From the NCBI GenBank assembly GCA_030749225.1, contig JASMKO010000049.1:1-57831 (forward strand): a stretch of 57,831 nucleotides of DNA. Direction: 5' to 3'. This DNA is from Verrucomicrobiota bacterium (GTDB taxonomy: Bacteria > Verrucomicrobiota > Verrucomicrobiia > Limisphaerales > UBA1096). Below the pieces are notes generated by a model. The model saw only the letters and a list, made by a program, of their open reading frames with translations. It was not told where the DNA came from and ran no database searches. Shown here in pieces: positions 8,596 through 17,605 of the stretch. The stretch's first letter is position 1. The number at the start of each line of letters is the position of its first letter. Position numbers and translations under genes: made by a program.

Positions 8596-9433
8596 ACCCC
8601 AGCTTGGCCAACGGCAGCTCGTCATCGGCCGTCCTGTCGAGATATCGGTAACCGGGCCGCATCATCCAGGCCCAGACACCGACACCGAGCAACGTGCCGG
8701 TGATTGAGTCCCAGATGAAGTGTTGCTTGGTGGTCATCACGCTGATGCAGAGGCCAAGCCACGCTGGCCAGAGCAGCCAGACGGCCACGGTCCATTTGCG
8801 TTGCAGCCACCAGCGCGCCAAGGCGGAGGCCATGACAAAGCTTTGGGCGATGTGCAGGCAGGGCCAGGCGTTGAACGGCTCGTCCAGGGCGTGGAACGCC
8901 TTATAAAGAAATCCATACAGCCCCTGCATCTCGCCCAATTGCCAGCGCAGGTCGATGTCCGCTGGCAAAACGGCAAAGATCGGATAGGCGATCCAGCATG
9001 ACACCACCCAGGCTTGGGCCATAACCAGCGACTCCGCCCGGCCACGATCAGTTTTTTGCGCCGCAAAAAACGCGCAGTAGTAGCCAAAGAGCGAGAGGTA
9101 AAACCAGATTGACCAGTCAACTACCGGGATCTTGTAATCAAGAAACCGCCCTTCGCTGTCCTTGAAGAGTGACTTGGGATCCCAGGCCGTTCGCTCATCT
9201 TGCTGGGAGACTTTAAGCGTATCCCGCTGGGTCACCGTCTCCGCACTAATCGGTGTGTGATCCGCCCAGGCCGCGATTCGGTTGATGACGATGTATGGGC
9301 TGATGAGCAGCAGCACCCAAAAAAGAAGTAACGCCGGGAAGAGCAGCCCGTTGGCCTTGTGGCGCAATCGCCAAACCGGCCGCCAAAGTTGCCAGAACCG
9401 AGCTCCAAACGGGATGGTCGCATGATCGGCCAC
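8594..9433 (-). CDS. PAP2-superfamily membrane phosphatase/transferase (inositolphosphotransferase-like)
   Basis: About 279 residues with five or six membrane helices. The C-terminal half carries the PAP2 active-site motifs: FNAWPCLHIAQS (the P-S-x-H motif, here P-C-L-H) and TTKQHFIWDSITG (H...D). This arrangement is that of the PAP2_3 group, which includes Aur1/Ipt1-type phospholipid head-group transferases and lipid phosphate phosphatases. I placed the start at GTG 9433, 8 bp after the sulfatase stop; the frame is open upstream to 9526, but that stretch overlaps the sulfatase gene. The palindrome 8604-8611 encodes the last residues (P-L-A-K-L-G). Confidence 0.75.
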   Translation of the reverse strand: MADHATIPFGARFWQLWRPVWRLRHKANGLLFPALLLFWVLLLISPYIVINRIAAWADHTPISAETVTQRDTLKVSQQDERTAWDPKSLFKDSEGRFLDYKIPVVDWSIWFYLSLFGYYCAFFAAQKTDRGRAESLVMAQAWVVSCWIAYPIFAVLPADIDLRWQLGEMQGLYGFLYKAFHALDEPFNAWPCLHIAQSFVMASALARWWLQRKWTVAVWLLWPAWLGLCISVMTTKQHFIWDSITGTLLGVGVWAWMMRPGYRYLDRTADDELPLAKLG

Positions 9434-9440
9434 TGGCGAA

Positions 9441-10904
9441 TCAGCGTTTGGCCAAGCGGCCCGGCTCGCGCTGGCCTGCTCCCTTCCGATCCTGGTCGCC
9501 AAGCTCTGTTCGCATCGCTTGGCCAAGCGCCTGCAGCTTGGTCAACACCTTCGGGTGCTTGTCCTTCACGTCGGTGGTTTCGCCGATGTCCTTGTCCAAG
9601 TCGAACAGCGACAGGCCGATCTTGTCCTGGCTGTAGGCGGTCGGGATGCCGTCCTTACCGCCCGCCCGGCCGGCCATGGTGCGGTATCTGTGCGGGAAGT
9701 GTAGCTTCCATTTGCCGTAGCGGATGGCCTGCAACTGTTTGCCGTAGTAGAAGTAGTATGCCTCCTGGGGACTTTTGTCGCTGGTACCCTTAACGAGATT
9801 GACGATGCTTTTGCCGTCGATCTTGTTGTCGGGCAGCTTGGCCCCAATCAACTCGGCAACCGTCGGCAAAATGTCGATCGTCATCGCCGGCGTGTTGCAG
9901 ACGGTGCCAGCCGGGACGGTGCCCGGCCACCACATCAGCGTGCTTTCGCGGCAGCCGCCGTCGAACATCGTGCCCTTGCCCTCGCGCAATGGCGCGGCCG
10001 AGCCGGCGTGGTCGCCGTAACTCAGCCACGGGCCGTTATCAGAGGTGAAGATGACGAGCGTATTTTTATCGAGTTGGTGTTTTCGCAGCGTGTCGAGGAT
10101 TCGGCCGACGCTCCAGTCGACCTCCATCATCACGTCACCGAATAAGCCCGCCCCGCTTTTGCCCTTGAACTTGTCGGAGACATACAGCGGCACGTGCACC
10201 ATCGAGTGCGGCACATAGACGAAAAATGGACGCTCCTTGTTCTTCTCGATGAATGAGACAGCGCGCTCGGTGTATTGCGTCGTGAGCTGTTCCTGATCCT
10301 TCCCGGAAACCTGTGCGTTGATAATTTCGTTCTTGTCGATCAGAGGCAAGTGCGGCCAGCGTTTGAGGCGCTGCTCCATCGGAAGGTGCAGCACGCCGGG
10401 ATGGTATGGCCACATGTCGTTCGAGTAAGGCAGGCCAAAATAGTCGTCGAACCCGTGCTGCATAGGCAGGAACGGCTTGTGATGGCCTAGGTGCCATTTG
10501 CCGTAGATGGCTGTGGCGTAGTTTTTCTGTTTGCAGACCTCGGCCAGCGTCATCTCGCTGGCGTTGATGCCATGTTTTGCGCTGGGGCCAAGCGCGCCGA
10601 AGATACCGACGCGCACATTGTAACAGCCGGTGAGCAACCCAGCCCGTGAGGCGCTGCACACAGCTTGAGTCACGTAAAAGTCGGTGAACTTGCGGCCTTC
10701 TCGGGCCATGCGGTCAAGGTGGGGTGTGGGATACGCTGTGGCCCCAAACGGGCCGATATCCGCGTAGCCCATGTCATCCATGAAAATGACAACAACATTG
10801 GGAGGCTGTCCGTCATCGGCTGCAACCTGAATCGGTGAAATTTGGCCAATCGCCAATGCGCTGATTAGCCCGCTGAATAGAAAATTTCGGATAAGAGAAT
10901 TCAT
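9441..10904 (-). CDS. Secreted arylsulfatase
   Basis: A 487-residue sulfatase of the alkaline phosphatase superfamily. N-terminal signal peptide (residues about 1-30), metal-binding start VVVIFMDDMGYADIG, and the formylglycine motif CSASR in QAVCSASRAGLLTG, an Ala variant of the usual C-x-P-x-R. Further features are the KWHLGHH stretch and the TSDNGPW metal/phosphate motif. It probably removes sulfate esters from algal or mucin polysaccharides in the periplasm or outside the cell; the linkage is unknown. Three iterated palindromes lie in the gene, one in the signal peptide (I-G-Q-I, 10842-10849), one at L-G-Q-A (9519-9526) and one as the final residues L-A-K-R. Confidence 0.93.
   Translation of the reverse strand: MNSLIRNFLFSGLISALAIGQISPIQVAADDGQPPNVVVIFMDDMGYADIGPFGATAYPTPHLDRMAREGRKFTDFYVTQAVCSASRAGLLTGCYNVRVGIFGALGPSAKHGINASEMTLAEVCKQKNYATAIYGKWHLGHHKPFLPMQHGFDDYFGLPYSNDMWPYHPGVLHLPMEQRLKRWPHLPLIDKNEIINAQVSGKDQEQLTTQYTERAVSFIEKNKERPFFVYVPHSMVHVPLYVSDKFKGKSGAGLFGDVMMEVDWSVGRILDTLRKHQLDKNTLVIFTSDNGPWLSYGDHAGSAAPLREGKGTMFDGGCRESTLMWWPGTVPAGTVCNTPAMTIDILPTVAELIGAKLPDNKIDGKSIVNLVKGTSDKSPQEAYYFYYGKQLQAIRYGKWKLHFPHRYRTMAGRAGGKDGIPTAYSQDKIGLSLFDLDKDIGETTDVKDKHPKVLTKLQALGQAMRTELGDQDRKGAGQREPGRLAKR
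9516..9529. repeat. Perfect 14-mer palindrome (sulfatase C-terminus)
   Basis: Read A-L-G-Q-A-M in the first sulfatase (9441-10904). Confidence 0.9.
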
Positions 10905-10972
10905 AGGTGGCGGAGAGCCTCCCGCAAAACAGGCTACTTTGCCAGCCGTTTTCCGCTTGGCTTGGCGCGCGG

Positions 10973-12484
10973 TTATTTGGCCTGTTTACCGTAATACGCC
11001 TCGAGGCGTCGAGTCATTTCGGCCTTGTCGGGTCGGGGCCGTTCACGCACAGGCAGCGCCTGACCATCTTCCCGGTCGAACTCGTCGAGCGTGCGGAATC
11101 TGGGCTCGGTGTCTCCTGTTTCTTGCTGCCACTTGGCCAGGGTGCGGCGGAAGAGTTTCAGTCGTTTGGCCTGTGCGGGGTCAACGGCGAGATTCTTCAA
11201 CTCGAACGGATCGGCTTGGATGTCATACAATTCCTCTTTGGCCCGCGGTTGCATGAAGGTGTTCTTCTGTGCATCGACAAGCCTGTCGTCGTTACGGAGC
11301 CGGATCATTTCACGATAGGCCACCGAGCGCACGACGTCCGCCGGTGGTGTATTGGGCAGATCATTGTAAAAGTTGCGGATGTACTTGAAGCGACTGTTGC
11401 GGACTGCCCGGACACGATCCTCGTAGTCGTGCCAGTTGCGTTCTGCGAACACGAAGTTGCGAATGCTGTGTTGCGGATTACGCAGCAGCAGCAGGAAGCT
11501 ACGCCCTTCGAAAACCTTCGGTGTCGACAAACCGGCCAATTCTAGGAATGTAGGCGCGATGTCGACCGAGCTGACCAGGCTGTTGCAGCGACTGCCGGCA
11601 TCAACACGCCCCGGCCAGTGGACGATGAATGGCGTTTTGATGCCGCTGTCGTACAGCGTTGTCTTATCACGCGGGAACGGCCGGCCGTTGTCGCTAATGA
11701 ACAGCACGAGTGTGTTGTCAACGGCATTTTGTTCTTTGAGCTCGGCTATCACCGCGCCAACAAAGCGGTCTAGTCGCGTGATCTCGTCGTAGTATAGCGC
11801 GTAGTCGCGACGCGATTCGGGCGTGTCGGCGACGTATGGTGGGAGGCGAACATCCCCGGGTTGGTGAGGCTGCTTAAGGATACCCTCGTCGTAGTCGCGG
11901 TGGGGATCGAGCGCGGCGAGCCACAAGAAAAACGGCTTGTTCCTTGGCCGGGACTTGAGCAATGGCACCCACTGGTCGCAGCCGCTGCGGGCGTCGCCGA
12001 CTGCTTTCTGCAAAATCTTTCCCGCCTTTGCTGCCTTGCCGGTAGGCAGTTGAAAGCCGGACACGTCGGCTTCGCGGACTTCGTCAAAGCGATCCTTTGC
12101 TGCGTCACCGAGATGCCACTTGCCGGCTGCTGCAGTCCAATAGCCGGAGGCCTTAAGCAACTCGACGAACGTGAGCCGGTCGGCCGGTAGCGGCCAGTGT
12201 AGCTGCTCGGCGTCAGTCTGGTGAGGGTAGGTGCCGGTGATAAGGCTGGCTCGGCTCGGACTGCAGGAGCTAATGGTCAAAAAAGCGCTAGTAAACTGCA
12301 TACCGCCCTCGGCTAAGCGATCGAGATTGGGCGTGCGAACGCCGCGATTGCCGGTGCATCCGAGATCGTCCCAAGCCAAGTCGTCGGCAATGATCAAAAC
12401 GATATTGGGCCGCGAATCTGCTTGGCCAAGTGCTGTCACAGCCAAGCAGGCGAATGCCAATGAAGACAAAGTGAATCGGCTCAT
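10973..12484 (-). CDS. Secreted sulfatase (C-S-P-S-R type)
   Basis: A 503-residue sulfatase with a signal peptide that ends V-T-A-L-G-Q-A, the metal site NIVLIIADDLAWDDLGCTG and the canonical modification motif CSPSR in SSCSPSRASLITGTYPH. It keeps the GKWHLGD and FISDNGRPFPRDK motifs, so it should be active once the cysteine is converted to formylglycine; no formylglycine-generating enzyme is in the window. It belongs to the heparan/N-sulfoglucosamine sulfohydrolase-like group by look (DDLAWDDLGC). The palindrome 12422-12429 encodes the signal-peptidase site. Same strand as, and 68 bp upstream of, the other sulfatase. Confidence 0.93.
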   Translation of the reverse strand: MSRFTLSSLAFACLAVTALGQADSRPNIVLIIADDLAWDDLGCTGNRGVRTPNLDRLAEGGMQFTSAFLTISSCSPSRASLITGTYPHQTDAEQLHWPLPADRLTFVELLKASGYWTAAAGKWHLGDAAKDRFDEVREADVSGFQLPTGKAAKAGKILQKAVGDARSGCDQWVPLLKSRPRNKPFFLWLAALDPHRDYDEGILKQPHQPGDVRLPPYVADTPESRRDYALYYDEITRLDRFVGAVIAELKEQNAVDNTLVLFISDNGRPFPRDKTTLYDSGIKTPFIVHWPGRVDAGSRCNSLVSSVDIAPTFLELAGLSTPKVFEGRSFLLLLRNPQHSIRNFVFAERNWHDYEDRVRAVRNSRFKYIRNFYNDLPNTPPADVVRSVAYREMIRLRNDDRLVDAQKNTFMQPRAKEELYDIQADPFELKNLAVDPAQAKRLKLFRRTLAKWQQETGDTEPRFRTLDEFDREDGQALPVRERPRPDKAEMTRRLEAYYGKQAK

Positions 12485-12505
12485 TTTGGTGCAGCCGATT
12501 GTGAC

Positions 12506-13519
12506 TCAGGCAGCGTCCGATCCCGAGTTTTTTCGTTCATCATCTAGCTGTGCAAGCAGATCGCAGAGTGCCGCTAATCGTGGGGTTTCGACCCCGGCGG
12601 CCCGCGCCCGGCCGAGCGGCAGGCAAAAGAGCGCGTCGAGTTCCAACGGCAGGCTGCGCTCGAAATCGATCGGTGTCGAGGCACGGTATGCCTTCATGAC
12701 GCGGGTGCGATTGCGTTGATGCTCACCAAGGCTGGGAGAGAGATCGTGACCAAGCGCGCGTCCCGTGGCGATGACCTCGTTCATAAGTTCCGTGACAAGT
12801 TTCTCCCATGGACCGTTGTCGAGCAAGGCGTCCGTGGCGAGGCAGGGGCCGATGGGCTGCTCGGGGTCGAGTCGCCCGGCGAGTGCAGCATCGAGTCCTG
12901 CAGCGCCGGCAACGCCTAGTCCGTTGAACGGAATGTTCCAGACCAGTTTTTCCCAGTGCGCCCGTTCTAGGTCGGGCGAGACATCGACCGGGATGCCGGT
13001 GGAGCGGATCAGTGCAGCGACCGCCTCGGTCACTTCATCCGGCGGGCCGCCGTGACGGCCGAGGACGATCTTGCCGTGGGCGATGTGATGGATAATGCCC
13101 GGCTCGACGCGGTTGAGGCAAACAAAACACATGCCGCCGAGAACCCGCCGGCTGGGAAACAGGGCTGCCAGCGCGGTCTCGTTGCCCAGCCCGTTCTGGA
13201 GCGTCAACAGGACGGTCCGTTCGCCGACTATCGGCGTCAACAGTTCGGCGAAGCGGTGATTTGCCGTCGACTTCAGTGCGACGATAACGAGGCTGCAAGG
13301 GCCGATTTCCCCAGGTGACTTGGTGGCCTTTGGATGGGCATCAAAATCGCCGTCCGCGCTATGGATATGCACGCCATTGTTGCGAACGGCGTCATAATCC
13401 GAGCGAAGCAAAAAATGAACATCATTGCCGGTTTGGCACAGTTTCGCCCCGTAAAAACTACCTACTGCGCCGCAGCCGACCACGCCGATTTTGTCCAGCC
13501 TGTCCCTGTTTGCCTCCAT
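12506..13519 (-). CDS. panE: 2-dehydropantoate 2-reductase
   Basis: A 337-residue ketopantoate reductase of coenzyme A biosynthesis (NADPH-dependent reduction of ketopantoate). N-terminal Rossmann motif VVGCGAVGSFYGAKL, the catalytic-lysine-type motif TLQNGLGNE, and the C-terminal helical domain with EKLVWNIPFNGLG. Length and order match the family. It lies between the HU gene and the second sulfatase on the same strand, 21 bp upstream of the sulfatase end of the cluster. Paralogous reductases of unknown substrate exist, so the exact substrate is less certain than the family. Confidence 0.88.
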   Translation of the reverse strand: MEANRDRLDKIGVVGCGAVGSFYGAKLCQTGNDVHFLLRSDYDAVRNNGVHIHSADGDFDAHPKATKSPGEIGPCSLVIVALKSTANHRFAELLTPIVGERTVLLTLQNGLGNETALAALFPSRRVLGGMCFVCLNRVEPGIIHHIAHGKIVLGRHGGPPDEVTEAVAALIRSTGIPVDVSPDLERAHWEKLVWNIPFNGLGVAGAAGLDAALAGRLDPEQPIGPCLATDALLDNGPWEKLVTELMNEVIATGRALGHDLSPSLGEHQRNRTRVMKAYRASTPIDFERSLPLELDALFCLPLGRARAAGVETPRLAALCDLLAQLDDERKNSGSDAA

Positions 13520-13530
13520 CGATACACAAA

Positions 13531-13560
13531 AAAAGCGCCCGGCAGAACGCGGGCGCTTTT
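13531..13560. terminator. Intrinsic terminator between HU and panE
   Basis: GCGCCCG (13535-13541) pairs with CGGGCGC (13550-13556), flanked by an A run on one side and a T run on the other, so it can act on either strand. It most likely ends transcription of the minus-strand HU gene. Confidence 0.8.
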
Positions 13561-13579
13561 TATTGGAATGAGCTAAACG

Positions 13580-13870
13580 TCAGCTGGCGATGGCATCCTT
13601 TGCGGCCTTGGCTACGGTGAACTTCACCACGGTCTTGGCGGGGATTTGGATCGTTTCGCCGGTGGCGGGGTTGCGCCCCATGCGAGCCTTCCGGTTTACC
13701 AGCTTCAGCTTCCCAACACCCGGGAACGTAAAAGCACCGGTCGACTTGGTGCTAGAGATGGCCAAGTCAGCCAGGTTGGCCAACAGGTCTGCGGCCTGCT
13801 TCTTGGTGAGACCATTCGCCTCAGCAACAGCCGCGGCGGTCTGTGATTTCGTCAATGGTTTGTCTGACAT
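13580..13870 (-). CDS. HU family nucleoid protein
   Basis: A 96-residue HU/IHF-type DNA-binding protein: helical dimer core (LTKSQTAAAVAEANGLTKKQAADLL), then FTFPGVGKLKLVNRKARMGRNP, the flexible arm that wraps DNA, and a C-terminal strand and helix. The RxGRNPxTGE box is intact. Binds DNA without strict sequence preference and bends it. A single-gene unit with its own terminator and a palindromic leader (13910-13925). In a genome full of an iterated palindrome, a nucleoid protein is a reasonable candidate partner, but nothing in the sequence proves that. Confidence 0.95.
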   Translation of the reverse strand: MSDKPLTKSQTAAAVAEANGLTKKQAADLLANLADLAISSTKSTGAFTFPGVGKLKLVNRKARMGRNPATGETIQIPAKTVVKFTVAKAAKDAIAS

Positions 13871-14098
13871 ATCGTTATTGATGATACGGGTTATTATTAC
13901 TCCTTGTAGCAGTGGTGCACCACTGGCAGTCGGTTGTACGAGCGGGCTGCAGGGTTCGCAAGCAGAAAAACCAATAAAAATGAACTATTTTTGACCTTGT
14001 ATGAGCCCTGTTATTTGAGTCGGTAGGCCGGTTCGGCACACTCCATCCCCTTGATGCGGAACAAGCTGTGTCGAGGTCTGGAGACAGTCGAGGTTCGT
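13871..14098. other. HU upstream region with 16-bp palindrome
   Basis: Contains the perfect palindrome CAGTGGTGCACCACTG at 13910-13925, about 40 bp before the HU start on the minus strand, and AAGGAG (minus strand, about 13898-13903). The rest (13950-14098) is AT-richer; no small gene or RNA is evident. Confidence 0.45.
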
Positions 14099-17000
14099 TC
14101 AATCATTTTTGTGGCTGAGAAAAAGCATAGTCGCTGCCCCTCGCTGGCTCACGGCAAGGTCGGGTTGGCCATCCCCGTTGAAGTCGGCAGCCACCACCCC
14201 TCGCTGTTCGCCTTGAATAGTGATGCCGCTCTCTGAAGCAGGCACGGTGGTAAAATGGCCTGTGCCATCGCCGTGCAGCAAAAGACCCCGGCCGCTGTCA
14301 TAACGCGAGTGGCGTTCGGGTATACCGAAGTCGTTTTGGGTCAGGAACAAATCAGCAAAACCATCACCGTTAAAATCTACGGCGGACAGTCCAAACACCG
14401 GTGAGTACTGCGCTGCATCCGGCAGCGGACTCATCATAAACCGCCCTTGTTTATTAAGAAAAATGGCGCTGGACAGGGTGCGGATTCCGACGGACTCCAT
14501 GTGACGAAACGCCGGGCCAATGATCTCATGGAGTGATGAGGCAGCGAATGCCTTGTTGCGTATGATCCTGTCCCGCACCTGTGGGAAGGTCTTTGCAAAT
14601 ACATCCAGTTTACGAATCGGTTTCCACTGTTTTGATCTTGGGTCGATGAATCCCTCGGCAATTTCAATCACGTCATCTCCGTCGGCGTCGCCGTAAAACA
14701 ACCGCACCGGTTTAGGGTACAACTCGTATACGGTGTTGCGGCCGGCGTTGCTCGCGGCGATGTCGGGCCTGCCGTCGCCGTTAAAGTCCGCCAGCGTCAC
14801 TCCATGCCACAATCCGGTGTGCGGGGCTAGGCCCCATGCCTCGCTCGCATCGGCGAACGTGCCTCCGTTGTTGAGCAGCAGCATCACACTGCCCCATTCA
14901 CGGGCAAGCACCAGGTCCGTGTCGCCGTCGGCATCGATGTCGCCGGCTGCACAACCGGTCACTAGCTTGGCCTTGGCCAAGGGGGAGCCGACGAAGTCGC
15001 CGTCATGATTGATGAAAAGTTGAGATGGAGCAGCGACCGGAAATTGGCCAAGCGATGATCCGCCGCCAATGAACAAATCCAAGTCCCCGTCTCCGTCCGC
15101 GTCAAATACGTTGGCGCAGCTGGGCACCCCGCCGAAGTCCAGGCGCTTGGCCAGGCTCAGCTGCCCGCCGGCGACGGTGTAGAGAATCGGCGGCTCGGAG
15201 AGGTGGAGCAGTTGCTGCGCTCGGCCATTGTTGAAAACAACCACCCCTCTCCCTCCTATCGGCAGAGAATTCGGCGACTCGGAGAATCGTCCCCGGCCGT
15301 CGTTGAGTAGGAGCAACAGCCGGGAGTCGAGGGTGTCTGTGATGATCAAGTCTCGGTCGCCGTCACGGTCAATATCTGCGGCGGCCAAGGCCGGCCCGGC
15401 TTGGTTCAGGCGGCGCGGCAGCCCGGGCTGGATGGTAAAATCGTCGCCAGAGGCCGCTTGGTGAGCATGCGCAAGCTGAGCGGTTGAATGAGTGAAAAGT
15501 GGCTGTTTTTCTCTTTTTTTACGCCTTGCTGGCTGGGAATCCGACGGGTGGATGTCGTACAACCGTCCCGGCATGGCGTTGGGTACGGTGGTGCGCGTGC
15601 CGTCCCGCCAATCGACCTCAATGGTGAACAGTTTGCCAGCTTCAGCGGCGAAGGGGCGTCGCGCTTGGTCGCCGCTAACGTACCGGCCGCCGCTCATGAT
15701 TTCCTGCGACTGGGGCGTTTGGCCAAGAGCGCCGATGACCCGGATGCGGCTACCGGTGCCTTCTGTGTTTTTGCCGCGACCGGACAGGCGGACGGCCACC
15801 CGAGGCGCGGCGGCGTTGTTGCGGTAGAGCAGCGCCGGCCCTTTGAGACAGTTGATGACGGTGTCGAGATCGCCGTCATTGTCGAGATCGCCGAGTGCCA
15901 TGCCATTGCCGTCATGCGCGTCATCGAAACCCCACTTCGCACCAACCTCCTCGAAGCGAAGATTGCCCAGGTTCCGGAAGGCGACATTAGGTGTATCAAG
16001 CGGAGGAAAAAGAAAGATGGTCTTGCGCTTCTGTGCCACCGAAAGCTTGCCGAGCCGGTTGATGCGGACCTGCGTATCTAGGTCATCGGTGTCGAACTCG
16101 AATCCGTTCGTGATCAGAATGTCCTCCCAGCCATCGAGATCAACATCGAGAAAGACGCTGCTCCAAGACCATTCCGAGGCCGCCACGCCGGAGAAGTAGG
16201 CTGTCTCGGCGTAGGTGCCGTCCCCTCGGGCCAAATAGAGGCAGTTGCGTCGGCTCTGCGGCCGGTGCGCGAAATCGCCTAGCTCTACCTTCGCGCCGGG
16301 AACCGTCCCCTGCTGGGTGAGCCGCCGCGGGTGGCTGCGGCTGAGCATCTCGACCACAAAAAAGTCATCGTGTCCGTCGCGATTGATGTCGGCAAAATCG
16401 ACGCCCATTGACGAGTAGCTGAGCTGCCGGAGAGCAAGCGGGGAAATTTCGCGGAATTTCCCGGTGCCATCGTTGATCCAGCAGCGATCCTCGGTGAAGC
16501 CGTCGTTGGCGATGAACAAGTCGGGAGCCCGATCGCCGTTCATATCGCGGAAAATCACGCTCAAGCCCTGGCCGCGGTACGGCTTGGATAGAGGCTTGCC
16601 GTCGTGCGTCCGAAACCGGCCTTCAGTCCAACTCAACAGGGAAAACCGGCCGGTTCCATCATTCAGGTAGAATTCATCCGGCTCCCCGTATTCAAACATC
16701 TGATTGTCGATGAACCTGATACGGCTCGCGTACGGCCCCCGGACGGTCAGCCTCTTGTTAGTGCGGACGATGTCGAGTTTTCCGCCGTCCTTGAGTACCG
16801 ACTTGGCGCCGTAGTTGGCGATGTACAGGTCGAGGTCGCTGTCGCCATCGATATCGGCAAGGGCGATTGAGCTGCTGCCGTAGCGCGTGCCGATGCCGGC
16901 GGTGGCGGTGGCGTCGATGAAGGCACCGCGACCGTCATTGCGAAAGAGCCGGTTGGGCTGACCCATCGCGGTGACCAGCAAGTCGAGGTCGTGATCGCCG

Positions 17001-17446
17001 TCAACATCAGCAAACACAGCCCCGGTGGAGAACTGGCCCGGGCAGGCGGTGCCGCTGGCTGATGTGACATCCTCAAACCGCCAGTTGCCGAGGTTTCGAT
17101 AGAGGACGTTGTCGCCATCGAGCCGACAGAGGTAAATGTCACACAGTTCATCTCCGTCATAATCACCGAGAGCAACGCCGGAGCCGTTCAGCAGGTTTTT
17201 GTTCGTGATGAGGATCGCTGTTGAAAGGGTGTTCGTGAACTGCACGCCCGTCCTTGCCTGGGGCATGCGGGTAAAACCGGGTTGGCCGGTGCCGGGATCG
17301 ACCAGCTCGGCCCAGCGGTGGCCGCCCTCCTTGCGCCACTCCAGCGCCGCGCCCTTCGCCAAGCCAGTGGCGATCAGCATCGCGGTGATCAAACAACGGG
17401 CAGAAAAAAAAGTTCGACCCTTTGCACTAATCCGGCTTGCGGCCAC
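14099..17446 (-). CDS. Secreted FG-GAP/VCBS repeat protein with ASPIC/UnbV domain (CRTAC1-like)
   Basis: About 1115 residues. An N-terminal signal peptide (start GTG 17446 gives a basic n-region, a hydrophobic stretch CLITAMLIATGLA and A-K-G-A) leads into two FG-GAP beta-propeller arrays. I count about 14 calcium-type loops of the D-x-D-G-D-x-x-D kind, such as DVDGDHDLDLL, DIDGDSDLDLY, DADGDGDLDLF and DFNGDGQPDLA. Between the arrays, at roughly residues 590-660, is an ASPIC/UnbV domain (GTGSRIRVIGALGQ, then VDWRDGTRTTV). Proteins of this type are large surface or secreted proteins of unknown role, very common in Verrucomicrobiota and Planctomycetes. The start is uncertain: ATG 17380 or TTG 17392 are alternatives, and the 5' end abuts a repeat. 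Confidence 0.85.
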   Translation of the reverse strand: MAASRISAKGRTFFSARCLITAMLIATGLAKGAALEWRKEGGHRWAELVDPGTGQPGFTRMPQARTGVQFTNTLSTAILITNKNLLNGSGVALGDYDGDELCDIYLCRLDGDNVLYRNLGNWRFEDVTSASGTACPGQFSTGAVFADVDGDHDLDLLVTAMGQPNRLFRNDGRGAFIDATATAGIGTRYGSSSIALADIDGDSDLDLYIANYGAKSVLKDGGKLDIVRTNKRLTVRGPYASRIRFIDNQMFEYGEPDEFYLNDGTGRFSLLSWTEGRFRTHDGKPLSKPYRGQGLSVIFRDMNGDRAPDLFIANDGFTEDRCWINDGTGKFREISPLALRQLSYSSMGVDFADINRDGHDDFFVVEMLSRSHPRRLTQQGTVPGAKVELGDFAHRPQSRRNCLYLARGDGTYAETAYFSGVAASEWSWSSVFLDVDLDGWEDILITNGFEFDTDDLDTQVRINRLGKLSVAQKRKTIFLFPPLDTPNVAFRNLGNLRFEEVGAKWGFDDAHDGNGMALGDLDNDGDLDTVINCLKGPALLYRNNAAAPRVAVRLSGRGKNTEGTGSRIRVIGALGQTPQSQEIMSGGRYVSGDQARRPFAAEAGKLFTIEVDWRDGTRTTVPNAMPGRLYDIHPSDSQPARRKKREKQPLFTHSTAQLAHAHQAASGDDFTIQPGLPRRLNQAGPALAAADIDRDGDRDLIITDTLDSRLLLLLNDGRGRFSESPNSLPIGGRGVVVFNNGRAQQLLHLSEPPILYTVAGGQLSLAKRLDFGGVPSCANVFDADGDGDLDLFIGGGSSLGQFPVAAPSQLFINHDGDFVGSPLAKAKLVTGCAAGDIDADGDTDLVLAREWGSVMLLLNNGGTFADASEAWGLAPHTGLWHGVTLADFNGDGRPDIAASNAGRNTVYELYPKPVRLFYGDADGDDVIEIAEGFIDPRSKQWKPIRKLDVFAKTFPQVRDRIIRNKAFAASSLHEIIGPAFRHMESVGIRTLSSAIFLNKQGRFMMSPLPDAAQYSPVFGLSAVDFNGDGFADLFLTQNDFGIPERHSRYDSGRGLLLHGDGTGHFTTVPASESGITIQGEQRGVVAADFNGDGQPDLAVSQRGAATMLFLSHKND

Positions 17447-17605
17447 CTTCTCCCTGAGTGAGAAGGAATCAATCGGGCCGCGCTTGGCCAAGCTCCCTCT
17501 CCTATGAGTGGGAAGGGGAGAGGGAGAACACAAACCAGCCACGAACCCAAGCAGCTGCGCGGCCAGTTTTTTGAAAACTGAAAACTGATGACTGAAAACT
17601 CTCAA
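17446..17605. repeat. Cluster of inverted and short direct repeats
   Basis: In sequence: CCTTCTC (17446-17452) with GAGAAGG (17460-17466); an iterated palindrome (17484-17491); CTCCCTCTCC (17493-17502) with GGAGAGGGAG (17517-17526), 14-nt loop; then direct copies of TGAAAACT around 17572-17600. This looks like a REP-type intergenic repeat cluster between the methyltransferase and the FG-GAP gene; the hairpin may end transcription of the methyltransferase gene. Confidence 0.6.

Noticed and set aside
10907-11545. 212-codon open frame on the plus strand
   Set aside because: Antisense shadow of the second sulfatase, which has clear motifs.
13950-14098. Possible tRNA or small RNA between HU and the FG-GAP gene
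   Set aside because: No cloverleaf, no TTCGA-type T-loop with matching acceptor stem.
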